Below are positions 58,655-64,000 of a stretch of 64,000 nt of DNA, piece after piece. This DNA is from Nymphaea colorata. Its lineage: Eukaryota; Streptophyta; Magnoliopsida; Nymphaeales; Nymphaeaceae. The stretch's first letter is position 1, and each line of letters opens with the position of its first letter. A program made the translations under genes and the position numbers. The notes below the pieces were generated by a model. It did not search any database and was not told where the DNA came from. It saw only the letters and a list, made by a program, of their open reading frames with translations. Location of the stretch: the NCBI RefSeq assembly GCF_008831285.2, contig NC_045139.1, positions 1,284,204 to 1,348,203 on the forward strand. The letters are read 5' to 3'.

Positions 58655-58672
58655 ATGGCTGCTGTTCCTTGA
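58655..58672 (+). promoter_or_regulatory. Upstream ORF overlapping the K+ channel start codon
   Basis: ATG GCT GCT GTT CCT TGA, whose stop shares bases with the first in-frame channel ATG (TGATG at 58670-58674). A still shorter uORF (ATG GCT TAG) lies at 58622-58630. If both are in the transcript, translation of the channel would depend on reinitiation or leaky scanning, possibly favouring the internal ATG at 58708. The transcription start is unknown. Confidence 0.4.
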
Positions 58673-61600
58673 TGACCCTCCTGACTGGTCAACCACTTGA
58701 AGCAACAATGTCAGGCTTTAAGTCCTTTTTGCATCAAAAGCAACAGACGAAAGCTCAAGTTGGAGGAAGCTCATATGACTACTCCATTGACCTTCTACCT
58801 TCATTGGGTGCCAGAACCAACCAACGAACTGGAACCAGGAAATTCATCATCTCACCTTTCAATCCACGATACAGGTAATCCTATAACCTGTTCTCCTCCT
58901 ATTCTCCAATTTTTGCATGCTCAACAAACTCACAGGAAGAAGCTTGATGTTCCTTTGCTTCAGGGTGTGGGAGAGTTTCCTGATTCTTCTTGTCATATAC
59001 TCGGCTTGGATTTGCCCATTTGAGTTTGCTTTCTTAGACTACAAACCGGCTACCTTATTCATCATTGACCACATCATCGATGGCTTCTTTGCCATCGATA
59101 TTGTTCTCACCTTTTTCCGTGCATATCTTGATCGCAGAACTCATCAGATGGTTGACAAACCGAAGGAGATTGCTAAAAAGTAAGAAGCAGTGAACTCTGT
59201 CTAGATAATCAAATAAAAAAACGTTACTTTTTTATTCTTTACCCTCTTTTGTTGTGATTTACTCCAACAAAAGAACAGAGTCTCATGATTAAATGGTATT
59301 TGGTGACCAGTATAACTTTGAATTTGGTGTCTGAGTGTTACAGGTACCTATCTACATGGTTCATATTTGACGTATCTTCAACAGTACCCCTTCAGTCACT
59401 TTTCCTTCTCTTCACAAGCCATGCGGCCGGAGTTGGTTTCAAAGTTCTTAACATGCTCAGGCTCTGGCGCCTTCGAAGGGTTAGCTCCCTGTTCGCAAGG
59501 TTCAATCAATGACCACCCAGAAAGATTGCTTCAGTTTACAGTTGTACAATTCAGTGCTTCTTTCTACTTTCTAGCAAAAAACAGAACAAGTTGGGATCTG
59601 CATTCTCACATTAAACCTTGATCCAAGGATAAAATTTCAAGCACCGACTTTTTCTTCCTCATGTTCTTGATGTTTCTGCTTGAAGGGCAATAACTGACTA
59701 ACGCTTTCACATTTCAGACTTGAAAAGGATATCCGTTTTAATTACTTCTGGACTCGCTGCACAAAACTGGTTTCGGTAGCCCTCAAATATCTATCTGTTT
59801 TAATATCTACTGTTTACCATTTTGCCTCTTCTGCTCACACTCCAAAATTGATGTTTCAGGTTACACTGTTTGCAGTTCATTGTGCTGGCTGCTTTAACTA
59901 TCTACTTGCTGATGGATATCCAGATCCAAGAAGAACCTGGATTGGTGCAGTAGTTCCAAACTTCAAACAAGAAAGCTTGTGGACAAGGTATGTGATGGCC
60001 ATCTACTGGTCAATCACGACTTTCTCGACCACTGGTTATGGTGATCTGCATGCTCAAAATGTAAGGGAGATGCTTTTTGGCATCATGTACATGCTTTTCA
60101 ACCTGGGTCTGACAGCATACATTATTGGGAACATGACAAACCTTGTTGTCCATGGTACAAGTCGCACCAGAAACTTTGTATGCTTTCTCCTCCTCCATCT
60201 CTGATTATTACTTTTACCATTTTACTAATGCAGATTCATCTATATCTACTGTAAACATATATCCAAACTAGCAACTATTCTAAAAAGTGACACAGCTATT
60301 CATATTTACATACAAATGGATGGAGCATTAAATGAGAAAACTGACATTTAGATCAACAATCCAGGCGATGCAGCAAAAATTTTGCAGCAAATGAACTCAA
60401 AAACATTAATCAACCTGTTTATCAAGAGAGGGAGGCTATCCCAACAGATGAAATTGCAAGTGATCCAATTATCATTTCCAAGCAAAAACTTTAAATTCAC
60501 CAAAAAATTCATGGAACTGGTCTGGAAATTATCATGTTTTTTTTTTTCTTTTAAATTAAAATCTCAAACCAAATGAAAACCTACAATCATCTAGCTAGGA
60601 GAATAAAGGAAAATGTAAATCCTGGTTATTGCATTTTCTTTCAACATTTTTCGCTTTTTGGGTTTTTAAAAAATTGGCACTTGAATCCACCATCCTTGTT
60701 GTAAAAACCATCCAACCACGAAACCAATCAAGGTGAACAATGACTTTTTTAGCAGGAAGAGTTTGCAAAATAATATACTTTATAGTTTATATTGACTAAC
60801 AAAGCATTCTGGTCAAAATGCACAGATAAAAGGAAAATCAGATCTAACGTAATGAAACATTCTTTATTAATCAGTGCATGATAATCAAGCAAAATGGAAT
60901 GAAAAAAATTACTAATCGCGAGTACTAATGCAACCGACTCATAAGATGAGCTTGTTCTCTTGTTAATTTCACTTTTCATGAGGTACGAGATGCTGCATCT
61001 CTATTGATCACTAAACTTCAGAATGTTATTCTAGAGGAGTACAATACAATCAGCCTCAGAATTTGCTACCAGGAACCAGTTACCTCCACGCCTACAAGAC
61101 CAGATACTAGCTCATATATGTCTCAAGCACAAGACAGAAGGGCTAAAACAGCAAGACACACTCAACGATCTCCCGAAGGCCATTCGTTCAAGCATATTGA
61201 ATTATCTGTTTTTGCCGATCATTCAGAAAGTATATCTTTTCCAAGGAGTTTCATTTGACTTCCTTTTCCAATTGGTACGTGGAAACAAAAATTTGCAACT
61301 CGACATTGGCTTTTTCATTGTCATTAATACATCCGCATCATACTTCTCATGAAAGATTTGACAAATAAGGTTACTCTCACTGAAAGGTGCCAGAGATGCA
61401 AGCAGAGTATTTTCCACCAAAGGAAGACGTGATGCTGCAGAATGAGGCACCAACAGACCTCTACATTTTGGTCTCAGGGGCTGTGGTTCGTATCATATAT
61501 GTATCTCGAATTATATAATGGAAGTCTGGAAGATGTTTACATTTTTATTTCTTCTCTGCAGGACTTCATCATACACAAAGATGGGTGTGACCAGGTATAG

Positions 61601-63006
61601 TATATAAATTATGAACTAAGAAAAAAAAATTGAAAAATCAGCTTCCTGAATAATCTCTTGAACAAAATCCAGATTCATGGCGAGGCAGCCGATGGTGAAA
61701 TGTTTGGGGAAATTGGGGTTCTGTGTCACAAGCCGCAGCCATTCACAATTCGAACTAGCAAGCTTTCTCAGATTTTGCGGCTCAGCAGGAGCACATTCGT
61801 TAACATGGTCCAGACAAACATTGAAGATGGAAACATAATAGTGGGCAACTTTATCAAGGTATAGAATTGAAAAGCTGCCTTGTCAAGAGCATCAAATAGA
61901 ATTTTATTTATCATATTCTTGTGGTATTATGACTGATTGATGGCTAATCGTTTTTTCCCATGCTAAGCGTCTAGAAAGCAGAGGAACCAGCAGCATGAGT
62001 ATTGACCCAGAAATAATATTCTCCCGAGGGGGTCAAAATATAGACGATCCTGTGACAACTGACAGGAGGTTACCACACACAGGCGTTGGAACAGATACTT
62101 ATGGGCTGAGCAATTCAGCTGTAGAGAGAAGGAAGAATGGAACTTTCATGCATTTGGCATCAGAGAAAGATGGCTACATTAGTATCTATGATGCTATCAA
62201 GCATGGAGCTCACACAGACTCCACAGATGCCCAAGGAAGAACTGCTCTCCATATTGCAGCTCTTACAGAGAACACAAAGATGGTCAAGTACCTGCTAGAG
62301 TGTGGAGCAAATATGGACAAACCAGATGCCAATGGGAAAACACCAATGATATTGGCTAATGAGCAAGGCAATAAAGACATTCAAACTCTGTTCAAGAAGT
62401 ATAGGAACCTGGACCAGAGGAAACTACAGACAGCAGGGGAAGAGGGAAGGGAAGACATGATGGCCCATAAACAGCAACAAAGAAGTGGAAGCTCCAGAGA
62501 CAGCGACTCAATGCCTGACATGGTTGGTGGCCCTTCAATTCCAAATAATAGCAGCAGAATTGGTACAGAAACCTTGAGAATTTTCAAGAAAAGGGTTTCC
62601 ATTCATATGCACAGGGAGATGACAGAGACTTCCAGACAACAGCATGGAAAACTAATAAATCTACCCGATACTTTGGAAGAACTTCTCAAAGTTGGTGGTA
62701 AGTATATTACGGTTGGCACCACAAGCAAGAAATTTGTACTACATAGTTCCTAACCAATCAAGTGTTGATAGAATAAGATAATAATTGAACAAATTGCGAT
62801 AACTAGAACCAAATAGGTAAGTATTTTCTCACATTTCCTTTGCTCATCATTCCTATGTACTTCCTATACATGCAGGGCAAAAGTTCATAGGGTTCCATCC
62901 CACAAAAGTGGTCAATGAAGAAAATACAGAAGTGGATGACATAACTGTTGTCCGGGATGGTGATCATCTGTTTCTTGTTGAGGAAGAGAGAGAAAGGACA
63001 GAGTGA
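58672..63006 (+). CDS. KAT3: Shaker-type K+ channel subunit, KAT3/KC1 group, 789 or 777 aa
   Basis: Eleven exons: 58672-58874, 58964-59179, 59344-59499, 59718-59775, 59860-60177, 61035-61274, 61387-61485, 61562-61594, 61673-61858, 61968-62697 and 62876-63006. All junctions are GT-AG and in frame (2370 nt). An alternative start at 58708 ([10 protein letters not shown]) gives 777 residues; numbering below uses it. S1 is about 57-80 and S2-S3 85-150. S4 is 163-180 ([17 protein letters not shown]), S5 197-216, and the pore has filter TTGYGD at 256-261. The cyclic-nucleotide-binding-like domain is about 375-491 ([18 protein letters not shown]). Only about two ankyrin repeats remain (560-636), then a KHA domain (about 700-770; [20 protein letters not shown]). 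The cNBD sequence ([37 protein letters not shown]) and the T in place of V in the filter resemble AtKC1/KAT3, a plasma-membrane modulatory subunit that assembles with AKT1 or KAT1 in roots. No break is seen. Confidence 0.88.
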
Positions 63007-63559
63007 AATGTGGAAGAGTCAAGTTTCAAATGGCAAGATACGGAGGTGGAACAGGAGAGACATCTAAAGCACAAATGAGTAAACAACTCATTTTCAAGTC
63101 AAAGCAGGAAGCAAGGCATAATTAATGTCAATCGAAATTTTATACTGAATTCTTCATGTCATTTTTTAAGATTCTGCTCATAGAATACAAATTTAATTAA
63201 CAGAAACTGTGAACTTGAGAGTAGAGCCAAAATCATTTACAAGTCCCATTAGATTGACAAGGAATTGTTACACAAAAATTGAATGAAGCCAATGCCACAG
63301 AAGAGCAACCAAAAGCAGCTGCTTCGAGTCCACAAGCAGTGGTAGCCAAAAAATGCAATGGCTGAAAAACTCATGAGCCTGTGTGCAACTGCTAACATGT
63401 GCAAAAGAATTCTTCAGATGATTTCATCCATCTGCTGTACATAGATCACAATAATGCCATTCAGGAACCCTGCAGCAAATGAGGAAGAATCCTGTGTGTT
63501 ATCTATAACAGGAATGCAGCCAGATGCCTCATTAACATAATATATCGTAAGTAGAAACA
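63007..63559. terminator. Convergent 3' ends of the K+ channel and mannosidase genes
   Basis: 553 bp separate the two stop codons in tail-to-tail arrangement, so both 3' UTRs and polyadenylation sites must lie here or overlap. AT-rich polyadenylation-like sequence is present (AATTTAATTAAC near 63190) but no site can be fixed by eye. Confidence 0.4.
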
Positions 63560-63818
63560 TCATCTGAGTTTTGCTGTCCAGTTGATTGGAAGAGGATGAG
63601 CTTCCGTATTGAAAACAAACTCGTCCAAAGGTAGGACATTGTCATCCCCAAATAGAAGATACAGATACTTCAATGTTTCTCCCAAGAAGAAGGTTTCCAT
63701 CTTATCTCTCTTATGAGGCGGTACAGTTGTGACATCATCTAGGGAAGTATAACCCCCAGTTTCAACCTTTGTATATTTCTCAAACGCCTGAAATATCTGC
63801 CAGCCCCACTCACGATAC
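63560..63818 (-). CDS. MNS1/2-like: Class I alpha-1,2-mannosidase (GH47), last exon only
   Basis: The terminal exon on the minus strand begins after a TTTTTGCAG acceptor at 63819-63820 and ends with TGA at 63560-63562. The translation runs [58 protein letters not shown] and [12 protein letters not shown], ending NWTAKLR. These are the conserved C-terminal blocks of GH47 enzymes; [16 protein letters not shown] lines the catalytic barrel, and the Thr of NTEAHP binds the active-site Ca2+. Plant MNS1 and MNS2 are Golgi enzymes that trim Man8 to Man5 during N-glycan maturation. The N-terminal exons, with membrane anchor and catalytic acids, lie beyond the right edge, so completeness cannot be judged. 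The final seven residues extend beyond the usual HPLPI end. Confidence 0.9.
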
Positions 63819-64000
63819 CTGCAAAAAGTTTTTAAAGCAAACATTTACTAAGTATTGTCAAACAAGAAAAAGAAACCGATATCAACAAGAGTAGCTTCCA
63901 TGAACAGAAAAAGAAAAAGACTAGTTAACAGTAATATGTGACATAACCAAGTAGAAACTAGAAAACTTAATTAAAAACTAAGAGAGGTTGTGAAATAGAA
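63819..64000 (-). other. Intron of the mannosidase gene (incomplete)
   Basis: Sequence upstream of the last exon on the minus strand shows no coding continuation; the TTTTTTGCAG-type acceptor marks its 3' end. The donor lies outside the window. Confidence 0.7.

Noticed and set aside
60980-61000. RDAAS reading near 60985, which looks like the start of the channel exon after the pore
   Set aside because: The true exon starts at 61035 after TATTCTAG and continues [17 protein letters not shown] in frame. The RDAAS reading leads nowhere and lies in the intron.
61004-61258. 84-codon plus frame across K+ channel exon 6
   Set aside because: It is the wrong frame of the real exon; the correct frame gives 80 codons matching the Shaker linker and cNBD start.

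Overview
The window is nuclear DNA of a flowering plant. Its genes have introns with consensus plant splice sites (one GC-AG), the protein families are plant-specific (DUF642 cell-wall proteins, a Shaker K+ channel with a KHA domain, an RLF-type cytochrome b5 protein), and the space between them is AT-rich and full of (AT)n runs, SINE, LINE and foldback remnants. I cannot name the species from sequence alone. Coding sequence fills only about 11% of the window.

Layout. 1-3045: a satellite-like tandem array, about twelve copies of a ~245-bp unit, running off the left edge. 3046-8500: gene-like but unidentified sequence with a few exon-quality blocks. 8500-15000: AT-rich intergenic DNA with a SINE and long (AT)n runs. 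15044-15580 (-): an intact single-exon gene of unknown function with its TATA box and a foldback element just upstream. 16278-16509: a GC-rich hairpin element. 16510-26900: repeat-rich intergenic DNA. 26914-29515 (-): a three-exon DUF642 gene. 29610-33430: AT-rich repeats. 34576-37661 (+): a five-exon RLF-like cytochrome b5 gene whose third intron carries a tandem amplification of the end of its own exon 3. 37700-47600: repeats, including SINE and LINE relics, a ~57-bp minisatellite and a CT/TA/GA hairpin. 47885-51794 (+): a second three-exon DUF642 gene with a C-terminal hydrophobic tail. 51800-58600: intergenic. 58672-63006 (+): an eleven-exon Shaker K+ channel of the KAT3/KC1 type. 63560-63818 (-): the last exon of a class I alpha-1,2-mannosidase that continues off the right edge.

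The genes are independent plant housekeeping or developmental loci, not an operon-like system. The two DUF642 genes are divergent paralogues with identical intron positions and phases. I found no convincing undescribed multi-gene system. The most unusual structure is the exon-derived repeat in the RLF intron, which multiplies the haem-ligand HPGG segment and its splice donor. Next come the KC1-type selectivity filter with a stop-start overlapping upstream ORF, the large foldback elements, and the satellite array at the left edge.
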